From Sepioteuthis lessoniana (Eukaryota; Mollusca; Cephalopoda; Myopsida; Loliginidae), in the NCBI GenBank assembly GCA_963585895.1, contig OY757915.1, forward strand, positions 94,981,071 to 95,045,070: 64,000 nt of DNA, given 5' to 3'. Position 1 is the first letter of the stretch. The number at the start of each line of letters is the position of its first letter. The notes under the pieces were generated by a model that made no database searches, was not told where the DNA came from, and saw only the letters and a program-made list of their open reading frames with translations. Positions 11,294 to 23,059 of this stretch are shown in pieces. Made by a program: the position numbers and the translations under genes.

Positions 11294-12050
11294 TCTTTTT
11301 TAATTCTGTATATAAAAATAGTAATACTAAAATGGCATTACTAATTATACCATAATGCATGTTTAAGATTTTCTTTTTTCTTTGCTGTTGTTGTATTACC
11401 TAAATTTCAATTTTGAAGAAATCAGATGAATTTTTTTTTTAATAATGTATATATATAATGTTAATTAAGGAGTAAATCTGAAATGAATATTTATATTCAT
11501 TCTAGCCTCAAAGATGTATTTAATTATAGTTTCTGTGATGAAAAAGAAATATGTTGAACACAGAATTGCCGTAGCTTAGTCTTCCTCTTCTTTTGTCATC
11601 CTTTTTGCTATACCGGCATTTTTCTCTCTCTCTTTCTCTAAGAAATGTGTGTGAAGGTGTGTGTTTTACTAATGCATTTTCTTCTAGACAAAGATAATCC
11701 AATTTTTGCATACTGTTAATATCAAAATTTCACCTTAAATTCTCTGTATTCTTTTTCTCTCCCTCTCAAATTACCTTGTGTTCTCTACCCTTCCATGACC
11801 ATTTTGGCTCCTTCAGTCATCACCCTCGAATAGTTTTTAAAACTATGTAGATACACCTTGGTACAAGTAACACTTTCTTAATAAAAAAAATTATCTTGCA
11901 CATATTTTATTGTACAGAACTTATTAAAAATAAAAGTACAAAAAAGCACAAAAATAATTCCCATTCTCTTAACACCATATTAGAGAAAGAATTTAACAAA
12001 ATATTGCTTAAGAATTATCTTATTACCCAAGTGCAGTGAAGAAACTCTGG

Positions 12051-12082
12051 CAGCTGTATGTATATACACACACATGTACATA

Positions 12083-12120
<38 letters not shown>
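12051..12120. repeat. Compound (TA)/(CA) microsatellite
   Basis: TATATACACACACATG followed by more than 40 bases of nearly pure (TA)n. Confidence 0.95.
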
Positions 12121-12122
<2 letters not shown>

Positions 12123-14180
12123 GTGAAAGTGAGAAGTAGTGTAATGATTACTAACATTCTTAGGTTCGCTTTACACTAAGACTCTTAGGAAAAGCATAAA
12201 TCCACATTCTCTTGCATTTTGTCTTATTGCCAGCTATCTAGAGAAAGTTTCTCATTGCTGGCATGTCATAATGGTTGACTGACAGAAGAATGGCTGAGTG
12301 AGCATTTGGGGCAAACTGCTTCTCTGTAACTACCTAATCTGCAAAGACAAAATGTGGTTAACCCTGTGTTTATCTTTGACAGATGCCAATAAAAGATATA
12401 TAGTCATTTTTAATGCTTCTTAAAATATGCATACATGTGTATATTTTAAATCTCACTACTTTTTGTTGGCACTTGTATGCATAAAAAAAGAACTTAGATT
12501 TCAATATAAGATTCCTTATGTTCCATTGCATTTGGATTTTCACTCTTTACAACCTTTTTAAAATAAAAAAAAATATTTTCCAACAAAAAAAAAGCATGTT
12601 TTTTTCCACTCAAATTTGCTGAGATATTTTTTTTTAAATAATGACAACACAAAAAATAAAGAAACTGTTAGTGATACACTTTCTAGGTTAAAATTTTGCC
12701 ATTCCTTGCTTGCAATATATCAGTGGATTAGTTATTTCACTAAAAATAACAAAAAACCAAAAAAGGCAAAATATTTTTAAAATTTTAAAAATTAAAAAAA
12801 AAAACAATAGATTAGAAATTATTCTTTTAAGATATTCTTTCAAACTTTTTACTCTTTAGAAGCTTTTTTCCTGCTGACACACCTATGCTTTATGTACAGA
12901 AATTAACCCCACACATACACACACACATACGCACAAATTTACAGTATTTATCAACCTCCCAACAAGGGCAGACTATAAAACAGGGTCAGGTCTAAACTTG
13001 GGGAAACCCTTACCTATATGTGTTGGTAGAGACAAAAATTGACCAGTCCCCTCAAAATTTCCTTTTTGAGATGCCACAGGCATCACATTGATTCTGGCCC
13101 TAACCTAATAAGTTCAGTGGAGGAGGTAAAGGCTCAAAGTGATGGGGGCCCCAAGAAACTAAACTTTATAACTTTTTATTCCCTGACCTCAAATGATCGA
13201 AGCTTCTGGCACAAAACCTGGGAAGTATACTTACACATGTACAAATGCATACACTGGATGTTCATTGAATATATGGGTATTTTTTTGTGATCACACAAAT
13301 TCCTTTTTTTTTTGTCTTTGTTTTTTGTTTTTCATTATATCATATCAAAGCATATTGTGATTGTTGAAATATTGTGTGATGGTTGTGAATATTTAGAATA
13401 ATATGAAAAATGTTGATGCTATGACTTTAATGCTGTGTACATTTGTTTAAAAAAAGATTTTTTTAAATGAACATTTTTTTCTCCAAATGTTCCAGATAAA
13501 CTAATTTTTAAACATATAAAGGAAAAACAGTACCCAAGCATTCTTGTAAATTTAAAAATAATGAAATAAATATTGTTAAGACAATATTTATCTATGATAC
13601 AATTAGACACTTATGTCTATTGATTCTTGTCAAACAAGAATTATGTATAAAGCTGTGAATATTGCATGTATGTATATATGTATATACATACACATATATA
13701 TTGTACAGAAAAAATATATATACACATAGGTAATACATATATAGCGAACAATGTTTTCTCTAATTTTTCATGGCCTGCATGGTCACAAAAAACCTGTGAT
13801 CAATTAAAGATGTGAAGTATGTAAAAAAATATTACTTTTGAAACAATCATTTAAATTTTTAGTTTATAAAATTCAAAGCAAACCAACTGTTTGTTTAGCC
13901 CTAAAGTTTTATTGCTGAACTTTTTTTTTTTTTTTCTTTACCTGAAATTTCAAAATTTTTACTCTGAATTACTTTATTGTGCAGTGTAATTTTTTTCTGC
14001 AGTGGAGGAACCTCGCTGCTTAGAGGAAACATTGATAGTGAATCATTAGTACTTAGATGTAGATGATGATGATTGTTATGGGAGTAGCATTATTTGAGCT
14101 TATCTCACAATGAGATACTGTGGGATATTTTGATAATTTTGAACAAAAGGACTTTATTTGAGGACTGATATTTCCCCCCC
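12121..14180. other. AT-rich sequence without genes
   Basis: A GC-richer block at 12960-13260 contains an 83-codon open frame without recognisable domain or splice borders. (CA)n tracts occur at 12911-12935 and 14184-14202. The remainder is homopolymer-rich. No exon is supported. Confidence 0.4.
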
Positions 14181-14439
14181 CCCACACACACACACACACA
14201 TCAACAGAACCTTGCAACACTGGCATTAGGATCAGGTCAGGTGTAAGCACTCTCATTATCTTTATAATATGAATATTCTTTAACAAAGAGTCCCTCTTTG
14301 CCTCTATCTTGTAGGACCAGTTCATGCCTGCCTATCAAAGCCCATTGAAAATAGCTTAGAATTTCCCTTTACTTCTCTATCTTATAAAGAAGAGTGAAAA
14401 GTCTGTAGAAAAATTAGTTACATTAGTTTAATTATTTCA

Positions 14440-17400
14440 TTTATTTGTTTTAACTTTTTTTTTTTTTTACTTGTGCAAATACTTTTCTGGATCTAAGTAA
14501 AGCAAATAGCATTTTTTTTGTTTTGTTTTAAGTTTGTTTGTTTTTTAGGGTTTTTTTTTTTTTATTTAATATTTTGACCATCCAAAAGTTCCAAAAACAA
14601 TAATATTGGCATCTCATCGATTCAGTGTAGCAAAAATAAAAAAAGATTTTAAAAAAATCTGCACTGTGTCCCTAAAAATGAACAAAAATGAAAATCAAAC
14701 ATCCAAAAGACATTATGGTTATTCTTTAGCTGCTTGCAAATAAGAAAGATTTTCTTTTTAGATTATTTAACACTTCTGAATGATAAATCAGAAGAATTCT
14801 TTCTGATATGCAGATTCTATCAATTTCTATAAGATCTTTTAGTCATTTTTTTTCTCCCCAACAGAATCTTTAAATAAATCATTGTATTTCACTGAACTTA
14901 GACATCTTTTAATGAACTATACATGACATTTTAAAATGATTTTTATCTTTCTAAAAACAAGCAACACTGACTTAAGATAACTAACCCTCACTGATGACAA
15001 ACATGCAAAATACTTTCCATATCATGTGCATTCCATTTAAAGAAAAAAATTCAAATTTGACACAACAATTTTTTTAAAAATCAGTATCTCTTTTGAATAT
15101 TTTTTAGAAAATGTATATTTGTATGTGTGTATATTTCTTGTGTATTTAGGAATTTTAACCCCAAAATACTTTCTTCTGATGCTATTGTAGCTAATTCTTT
15201 TTGTTTAAGAATTTTAAAAAAAAAATCTTTTTAAAATCAAAACCTTTTTACTATCTCTGAGCTGAGTTTCTAAAAATTAATTTGTGAATGGAAAGTCATA
15301 AATTATAACTGATAATAGATAACCCTTTAAAAAATATTCCAATTTTTCTGAAACCAAAAAATTTTTTTTAAATAGGTTGAGTGTCTGTACACAAATAAAA
15401 TAATATAAATATTGCCTTTTGTGCAAAAAAAAAAAAATCTTTGCTATATCAATCTCTATATCATTCACTAAAATTCCTAATAATATTGAATAGATGTTAA
15501 GCTGCTGTTGAATAGAGAATAAAGGAAATGTATATTATTCTGAGTATCTCAACTTTAAAAAAAAAATTTTTTTCTTAACTTTTTTTAGTCCAAAGTTCTT
15601 CACAACTCTAATATGAGGAAACAGTCTTGCAAACTCCTTTTTTTTTTTCTTCTTTTTTTTTTTAAACCAGGAAGAAAAGTGCTGAAAAACAAAATTTCCT
15701 TTTAATCATATTTATTATCATAAAATCTGAATCCCTTGCCTTACTTTACATACTGCCATGGTAATCTGTGTATACCTCTGTTCTATTCATAAACATTTTT
15801 TGTCTGGTTTTTATATGCAAAACATGACAAATTGCAAATGTAATTATCAATTTTTCTTCAAAAACAAAAAAAAAAAAATTCTTTTCCAACAACAGAAGTC
15901 TTTTCAAGGTTTTTGAAAACAAATATTAAAAGCTGTCAGATAAAAATCATAAAAACTGAAAATATATTCAGATTTTATAGACAACCATAGAGCTGAATTA
16001 GACTGGAAACATTTCTATTTACCGCAGTGCTGAAAATCAATTGAGTAAAGAAAAAAAATGCTGAAAAGAAAAATTAATTTTTTTTTTTTTTAATTCTTAA
16101 TCTTTACATTAAAATTTATTGCGACAGTTTATTTTGCTTGTTAATTTATCAGGTGCTAAGAATACAGAGATTTTTAACCTTGTTTTCAGGAACCATGAAA
16201 AAGAATCCTTTAATTCTTAAATTTTTTTTAATGGCATAATCCAAACATTAAACTTAATTGAACGATACTAGGGATTTTCAATTAAAAAAATGTCACTTTT
16301 ATAATATTCAGGATTGCTGACATATTTTTTATGGAAATCCCACTATGTAATGGCACAAACTAAGTTTTTTCTTTTCTTTTATAAATTTTTTTTTTTGTTT
16401 TCAAACAATTTTTTATTTACTGCTGTTATTTGTACACTCTGTTTTGTTTTCTATGGGGAGGGATCAGTTTTTTGTTTTTCTTTATTTATTCATCCATTTA
16501 AATGTTTTTTCTGGTAGACTTTTTTTCAAAAATTTGGCCAAACCGTTTCAAGAAAGATTTTATCCCAATCCATTATTTATATGAAAATGTCAAACAATGA
16601 AGCATCACTCAGTTTCATATTTTAAAAAACAGTTTGGCCTTTTTTTTTTCCTTTTTTTTTTTTTTTTAAATATATATACTGATAAACAAACGGAAAAGGA
16701 AAAAAAGTTTAAAACTTATTCCAGAACAATTCTACAGCATTTATGAGTGGTTGGTCACTTTTTACCTTCTTTTCTGTTATACTTCTGACTTTTTTAAATG
16801 TTTAACAGCACAATAAAAAAAAATCAAATGTCAAAAAGTTGACTTCCCCCACAACCGACCTATCCTAACCCACCTCACCCCCAACCTTCAACCCAGACAC
16901 ACAAACACACACACCAAAGAAGCTATTTAAAAAAGAAAAAAAAAATTTTTTTTCAAATGCACTGAATGTTTCTTTTCGCTTTACCAATTCAGTATTTGCC
17001 ATTTCACAAAAAAGAAGATAAAAAAAGAGAAGCAAGCTTAAAAACAAAAAAGAAATGAATAATTAAGTGGATCCTTCACTTGTCAGTTGTGGCAGTAGTA
17101 AATGCTTTACTGAATAATGCAGTAAAATTGCTTGTCCAGCATTGGCTGCTCCTCAGTTTGCGATCTGCCTGGGAAAAGGGGTTTGTCCCCTACCCCCAAA
17201 TCCAAATTGCATCTGCCTTTTTGATGCCATAGAATATCTGATATTCAAAAGTAAATGCTTTATTAGTAGAAATGCAGAAGCTTTTTTTATAAACAAAAAG
17301 ACCCAAAAAAGCTGATCCATACAAATTATGCGTATAACTTTGATCAAATCTTATCAACCTAAAAAATTGTATTTTAGGACTATTTCGATTTGAATAGGTT

Positions 17401-17600
17401 ATGCTATTCTCTTAATTCAACAAAAGAGAATAAATGATCTCTGAATAGAAGGAGACTTACTTGTTTGTATTTAAGTTGTGTATAAAATTTCATCTCTCAA
17501 TTCAAGATATAACAAGTAATGCCTCTCCTTCCTTTTCAAAAGAGTATCCTTTAATCCTTGTTCCAATTTTGGGCCTTTGAAAAATTCATTAACAAAATAA
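14440..17600. other. Homopolymer-dense AT block
   Basis: Very high density of poly-T and poly-A runs of 8 to 20 bases, with no GC-richer exon-like islands except a slightly richer strip at 17090-17240 that is open in no convincing frame. It could be a long UTR or intron; the sequence does not decide. Confidence 0.4.
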
Positions 17601-17603
17601 AAA

Positions 17604-17682
17604 TACTACCACTGTCCCAAAACAGTTTTTATATTTAGTGTATGGAATTTATATACAAATGTATGATGGGACAGAAGTAGTA
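17604..17682. mobile_element. Palindromic MITE copy c
   Basis: TACTACCACTGTCCCA at the left and TGGGACAGAAGTAGTA at the right are reverse complements over 13 of 16 positions. The core reads TTTAGTGTATGGAATTTATA and CAAATGTATG. The length is 79 bases. Confidence 0.85.
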
Positions 17683-17768
17683 GAACTTTATGTTCTCCCT
17701 GATAGAAATTAAGAAATATACAGTTAAGCAATCAATACAAATGTGTAAAGTAATATATAAAAATTAAA

Positions 17769-17854
17769 TACTATCTCTGTCCCACAATGGTTGGTACATT
17801 TCGTGTATGAGATTTATGTGTAAAGGTAACATCTATTACAGGACAGAGATAGTA
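17769..17854. mobile_element. Palindromic MITE copy d
   Basis: TACTATCTCTGTCCCAC at the left and AGGACAGAGATAGTA at the right form nearly perfect terminal inverted repeats. The core is GGTTGGTACATTTCGTG, ATTTATGTGTAAAGG. It lies 86 bases downstream of copy c. Confidence 0.85.
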
Positions 17855-17933
17855 ATGAGAGAATAAGAAATTAGCTTTTTTCTAATAAATTGTATTCATG
17901 TGTTTACATGTAAAAATTACTGAAAATCATCCA

Positions 17934-17935
<2 letters not shown>

Positions 17936-17968
<33 letters not shown>
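17936..17968. repeat. (TA)n microsatellite
   Basis: Pure alternating A/T for about 32 bases. Confidence 0.95.
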
Positions 17969-17970
<2 letters not shown>

Positions 17971-18255
17971 TTTTAGTTTGAGAGTTTGTTTATAATATTT
18001 GATTTAAATCATAACAAAAAATAAACTTTACTTTTGAGAAAGTAATTATCAATCCAAGAGTTGTTCAGATTATTGAACACCTTTTACTGATAGATTGCTT
18101 TTGTACCGTTAATCATTTGAAACTAAGTTCATTCCAAGGTGTGAAAATAAAAGATAAAATCTTATGGACTCCAAATAGAATCTATTATGAGTTAGTTCAA
18201 GTTTATTCAACTCATTGGAATAAGAGTCACCTATTACCCAAATAACTTGTATGTT

Positions 18256-18375
18256 AGGCACTTCACATAGTGTAACGGTTAGCAAGCAAAGCTAACAGAC
18301 CATTACTAGGAGTTCAATTCTCATGAGGTGTCTCATACTTCTGGCCTTGTGCCAAACTAACTCAGCTCAATAAAT
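18256..18375 (+). mobile_element. SINE family 3 copy
   Basis: tRNA-like head with box A-like AGTGTAACGGTTAGCAAG and box B-like AGTTCAATTCTCATG, then the family-3 body TCATACTTCTGGCCTTGTGC CAAACT and an AATAAATAAA tail. Related copies lie at 30346 and 33662. Confidence 0.75.
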
Positions 18376-19124
18376 AAAATTTGTATGTTGCCTATTGATG
18401 ATGAGAAAATAAGACATAATTCAAATTTACAAAGGCTAAAAATACAATCTTCAGAAATATTGAGGATCGAGATATATATATATATATTTTTTTTTTTTTC
18501 ATTTTAATGGCAGACTGCTACCACAGAAGCGAACCACTTTACAATTTTTTTCAAAATGCTTAACATAAAGAAAAAAAAGATTATATATTTCTTTTAAGCC
18601 ACAGGTGATTGTAAACAACAACAACAACAATAAAATTGAAATTTCCCCCAGCAAGCAAAAAAAAATAAAGAAAAAAGTGTTATAAGAAGATAAAAGAAAA
18701 AAGAACTAAAAAAAAACAATTTCATTATTGAAAGAAACAAAAAAGGAACTATCTGACTTTGTCTTTGATAGCTCTAAATAATCAACATAGTTGCTTTTAA
18801 TTAATGAGTTTAAAAACATAAAAAGTTGTTTGTTTTTATTTTGTAGAAAGAACCTTTTTTTCATATTTTTTAACCATCCTCGTATAAAACAAACTAATGA
18901 TTTTTTTAAAGAAGAAATTTTTTTGTTGTTGTTGTTGTCTTCGTTTTTTTAATTTTATTTTTGATTTTCGTTGCTAGCTTAGTTTTTATTGCAATTTTTT
19001 TCAACACAGTTTTTTTTTTTATATAAAAAAATTGGTCCAAAACAGGAGAAAAAAAAACTATTATTTTTTTTTTTTTTTTTTTGTCTTGGCTATTTCAACC
19101 AGGGAATGGTGGTGATAACATGGT

Positions 19125-19159
19125 GTGTGTTTGTTTGTGTGTGTCCTTTTTTGTGTGTA

Positions 19160-19201
<42 letters not shown>
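19125..19201. repeat. Compound (GT)/(TA) microsatellite
   Basis: GTGTGT runs at 19121-19143 and 19171-19200 separated by (TA)5. It makes low-complexity cysteine/valine open frames that are not genes. Confidence 0.95.
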
Positions 19202-19367
19202 ACAAGCACAGTATTTGTCAAAAAAAAAAATAACAAGATCAATTATGGAATGGCATTTTTGCCTAGGCTCAGAGTATCTGTATGTTCTGGCTAGAAACAG
19301 TGTCTCTCAAAGGCACTTCGGCCAAGGATCAGTGTGTAGTATCTGTGCACTCTGAAAATGTTACATG

Positions 19368-19370
<3 letters not shown>

Positions 19371-19416
<46 letters not shown>
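19371..19416. repeat. (TA)n(TG)n microsatellite
   Basis: About 30 bases of (TA) followed by 16 bases of (TG). Confidence 0.95.
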
Positions 19417-19741
19417 CTATGGATACATATTACATTTTATCTATGTTGGTATATAATATTCTATCTTTTTACACTGGAATTTCTTCATTTACCATTTCAT
19501 GATTCCTTACAATTACCATTCCAATTGTTGCCTGCCTCTTTTCCTTCTACTACTTACTTCCAAAATGGAAAACAAAATAAGAGAAGAAATTGGCACCATT
19601 TGGTTTTTGAATTATTAATGTGGTGCTGAGTAGTAATTGCTCAGAAAGGCTAGACATTCCATATTGTTTAAATTTGTGCAGTGGTTTGGGGTGTGTCCTT
19701 AGTCTGTGATAACTTCTTGTAATATAATTCACTCATAGTTT

Positions 19742-22243
19742 GCAGTAGCTCCAACTGATGATCTGAATGCAATGCCCCCTCCCACCTATTCTTCACTCCA
19801 ACACACAAAAGAAACCAAAAAATATATATAATCAATGAGTGTGTATGCGGATGTATGTGTTATGTAATTAAATAAATCCCAATTTCAGAATAAAATATCA
19901 GCTAACTTCTTTACACAAGCCTTTAAAATCTGGATTGTATAATGAGTAGAGAAACAACCATCTTTTCAGTAAAAAAAAAAAAAAAAAATTGTTTAGGAAA
20001 TGCCTTGGAATAGATTTTTTAATTTCAGAATTTATTTTACCCTTGATAATAGAGAATTGAAATTATTGTGTTCAGGCCAGGGCATTTTACTATAGAGCAA
20101 TGGTTAGCAGGCCAGTGTAATATTACAAAAAATTTGTAGAGTTGTGGTATTCTTTGGTTAATGTTTTTCTAGTATATGATATAATTCAGTTCAATTATAT
20201 TCAAGTTTAAATACAATTCAGTTTGCTTTGGTTATCGCTGAGCGATCTGGTGTTTTTCTTTAGTCAATGATCTTCTAGTTTTGTGTGAGGATGTAGAAAA
20301 TACAACTCAATTCACTTTGCTTATTACTTTTAAATTGAAATTACCCTTCAAATTATATTAATGATAGCTCAGAACCATTTTTATACACTGATTAATTCAA
20401 CCTATTATCCTCATTTTGGTTTTCATTATATCCTCTAACCTTCTTTTATATCATTATTGGAATTTGAAACCAACTCTTCATAGACTATTTTCATTTTGTT
20501 CTCTATGCTCAACTTTTTTAATCTGACTTTTACTCTTGCCCAAAGTGACCACTTAGTTCAGCAGACAATTGTTTAACATGTCTTTTTCAAATTTGTAGCA
20601 CTTCATTTTAGTAAAGCATTAGAAAAAATGCTACTAAAAGTTACTTGTACTTTTTTTGTAAATACTAGACAAAAACCCCACTAAAAACTAAGGCTCAAGT
20701 GGTAAACATCGATAAAGGCTGATCAACTAAATTCAATCCCAAGTGCCATGTTGGTAAAGCCTGGTACCACAGATGAATCTGAAAGATGGGTAAAACTCTG
20801 ATATCAACCCAGATGCCCTTCCCCATTACAGTTGACTGAGTGTTTTCTAAAATCCATGTGTGCAGATGTTTTTAAAAAATCTTGCTTGTAAGAAAAATGT
20901 TTTTCATTTGAAGGATAATGGTAACTCTAAAACATATGCTTGTTGGTCATCTTAATGAAAACTTTATTGATTAACAAACAAGAGTTGTGTTTGATTTTAT
21001 CAATATTTTGATGATTATTCACACCATCACCAGAATATTATTTGGTAATTATTTAAGCGCCATGTAAATTATGTTCAATTCTTTTTAACTGATGGAAAAG
21101 TAGAGTTATTTTCGAGGATAAGAGATTTCCAAAGAAAAAATTCTAGTACTAAATTTTTTTTTCCATTTTTTAGCTAAATTAGATATACCTTTTTTCTTTT
21201 TTTTTTTTAAAGATTATTTTCAAATGTCTTTGAGGATTCTGTGAGTCAATTTCTTAGTTTCAAAATTGGACATCCTTTCAAATTTATCAGCAATAATTAT
21301 TATTCACTCATTATTTTCATTATCAATTTATCATTAATCATTATCAGTTTTATTGTTATTATTAATATACATATTATTAGATATACCCATTAAAATATTG
21401 TTAATAATGATAATAATTATTATTATTAAATTTTTATCCTTATTATTGTTGATATTGTTACTGCGATCACTTATTGAGTATTCTGCCACTATTCCGTGTA
21501 TTATGGCTTCTGTGACAGGGAACCATTGGGTTACCTGCACTTCCTTTTCAGTTACAAATGTAAAAATACAGAGTCAATCTATGCATCCAAAGATTTATTT
21601 GATCATTTAAAAAAAAATTGGCATTTTTTTTAAACAATTTTCTAGTTTGATACTTTTTTGAAATATTGTTGTGGATATTGAACCAACAATTACTATCATC
21701 ACCATATGAACACTATTAGCACTAAACACCAGTTTGGGTTTTTTTACTCTACTCTAAAACAGAAGTCAAGGATTTAAGTAAAGAGTGGCATAATTGTTGT
21801 ATCAAGAACTTTTGATTCTTTTGATGAACTTGACTCAGTTGCAATTTTATGGCTAGTTCTTGAGACCTATCACACGACAGGGTCACTTGTGTTGCCATGA
21901 AAAATCTAAAACCGAATAGAGTAAATTTTTACTTGAATTATTTACTACTAACTACTCGGCCATTTTTTTTGTTTTTCTTTTATTTTACATCATGTCATCA
22001 AAAGAGGAATAAATTAATAGTAATGATGATGATGCTCAAGTATCTGTCAAGATGTAGTGGTTAAGGAGCTGGTCCCAGAAACCACAGTGAAGGATTTGGA
22101 CTTTTGTTGTGAACCTTGTGTCAGACTGAGAAAATATTTTTCTGCAAAATTCTTGACTTTTTATATTATTAATTACAATTTTTTTTTTTTTTAGTAAAAG
22201 TAAGATATTGATATTTTAGAAACATTCTTTAAAATCAATTTAT
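19742..22243. other. Non-coding AT-rich stretch with old SINE remnants
   Basis: Contains an (ATT)n/(AAT)n-rich tract at 21290-21450 that opens frames on both strands, a poly-A run at 19971-19988, the SINE-like piece at 20688 and another tRNA-like remnant at 22044-22130 (GTAGTGGTTAAGGAG). No exons are supported. Confidence 0.45.
20688..20840 (+). mobile_element. Diverged tRNA-derived SINE
   Basis: GGCTCAAGTGGTAAAC resembles a tRNA box A and AATTCAATCCCAAG a box B. The body TAAAGCCTGGTACC is not shared with families 1 to 3. The copy is old and its end is uncertain. Confidence 0.45.
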
Positions 22244-22245
22244 GC

Positions 22246-22330
22246 ACTACTTGTGTTCCATAATAGTTTTTACATTTATTGCATGAAATTTATATGCAAA
22301 TATGATAATCATTATGAGATGGGGTGTTAT
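22246..22330. mobile_element. Palindromic MITE copy e, diverged
   Basis: ACTACTTGTGTTCCATAAT at the left, core TTTACATTTATTGC and AAATTTATATGCAAAT, and right end ATCATTATGAGAT. The ends have decayed relative to copies c and d. Confidence 0.6.
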
Positions 22331-22811
22331 TTTATGTGCAATTACATAGGTGTTTCATTTCAATAAATATTCAGGTTGTTTCAGAAAGGATTCTACCATT
22401 TTGCTTCTAATTCAAACTATCTTAAAGATCTTAATTATGAATCTTATCTTTATATTTTGAAAGTGATTTCCTTTAGACTGGTTGCAGATTTGCATCTGTT
22501 TCATCAAAATTTGTGTCAATTTTCCTAATGATTCTTAACCAATGTTTAAAATCCCCTTTCAATGTTAGAATTTCATTTTTCAAGAGTATAAGGATTGTTT
22601 TGAAATACAATACCTTCCAATGGAAGAAACTTGTAAGATTTATACTGGAAATAAGTTTCAACAATGAACACAAGTTTGTTCTTGAAAAAAATCATTGCTG
22701 GCACAACACAAAGCGGTGAACGCTATAAAGAGCCTAGCAAATGACCAAATCATTTCAACTATCTCTTAGTGCACTGTGCACTGCTGCCTCCATGGCTAAT
22801 ATTTTAGTATG

Positions 22812-22812
<1 letters not shown>

Positions 22813-22853
<41 letters not shown>
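22813..22853. repeat. (TA)n microsatellite
   Basis: Pure TA alternation for about 40 bases. Confidence 0.97.
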
Positions 22854-22855
<2 letters not shown>

Positions 22856-22967
22856 TCTGTTTTATGTCCATTGTGAAAAAGTTTAATATATTTGGATTTG
22901 TTCTTTTCCATTACAACATTAATGGAAAAATGAATGATTACTTAGAGCTACTTGCATGCCTAGAATA

Positions 22968-23058
22968 TTGAAGTGGTTCACAGACTATTGATAGTGAGTT
23001 CAGTTCTCACTGAGGAACTTGTTCTAGTGCCAATTAAATCTATGTTTAATAAATGACT
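22968..23058 (+). mobile_element. SINE family 3 fragment
   Basis: AGTTCAGTTCTCACTGAG is box B-like, followed by TTGTTCTAGTGCCAATT, a degraded form of the CTTGTGCCAAACT body, and an AATAAATGACT tail. Confidence 0.5.
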
Positions 23059-23059
23059 A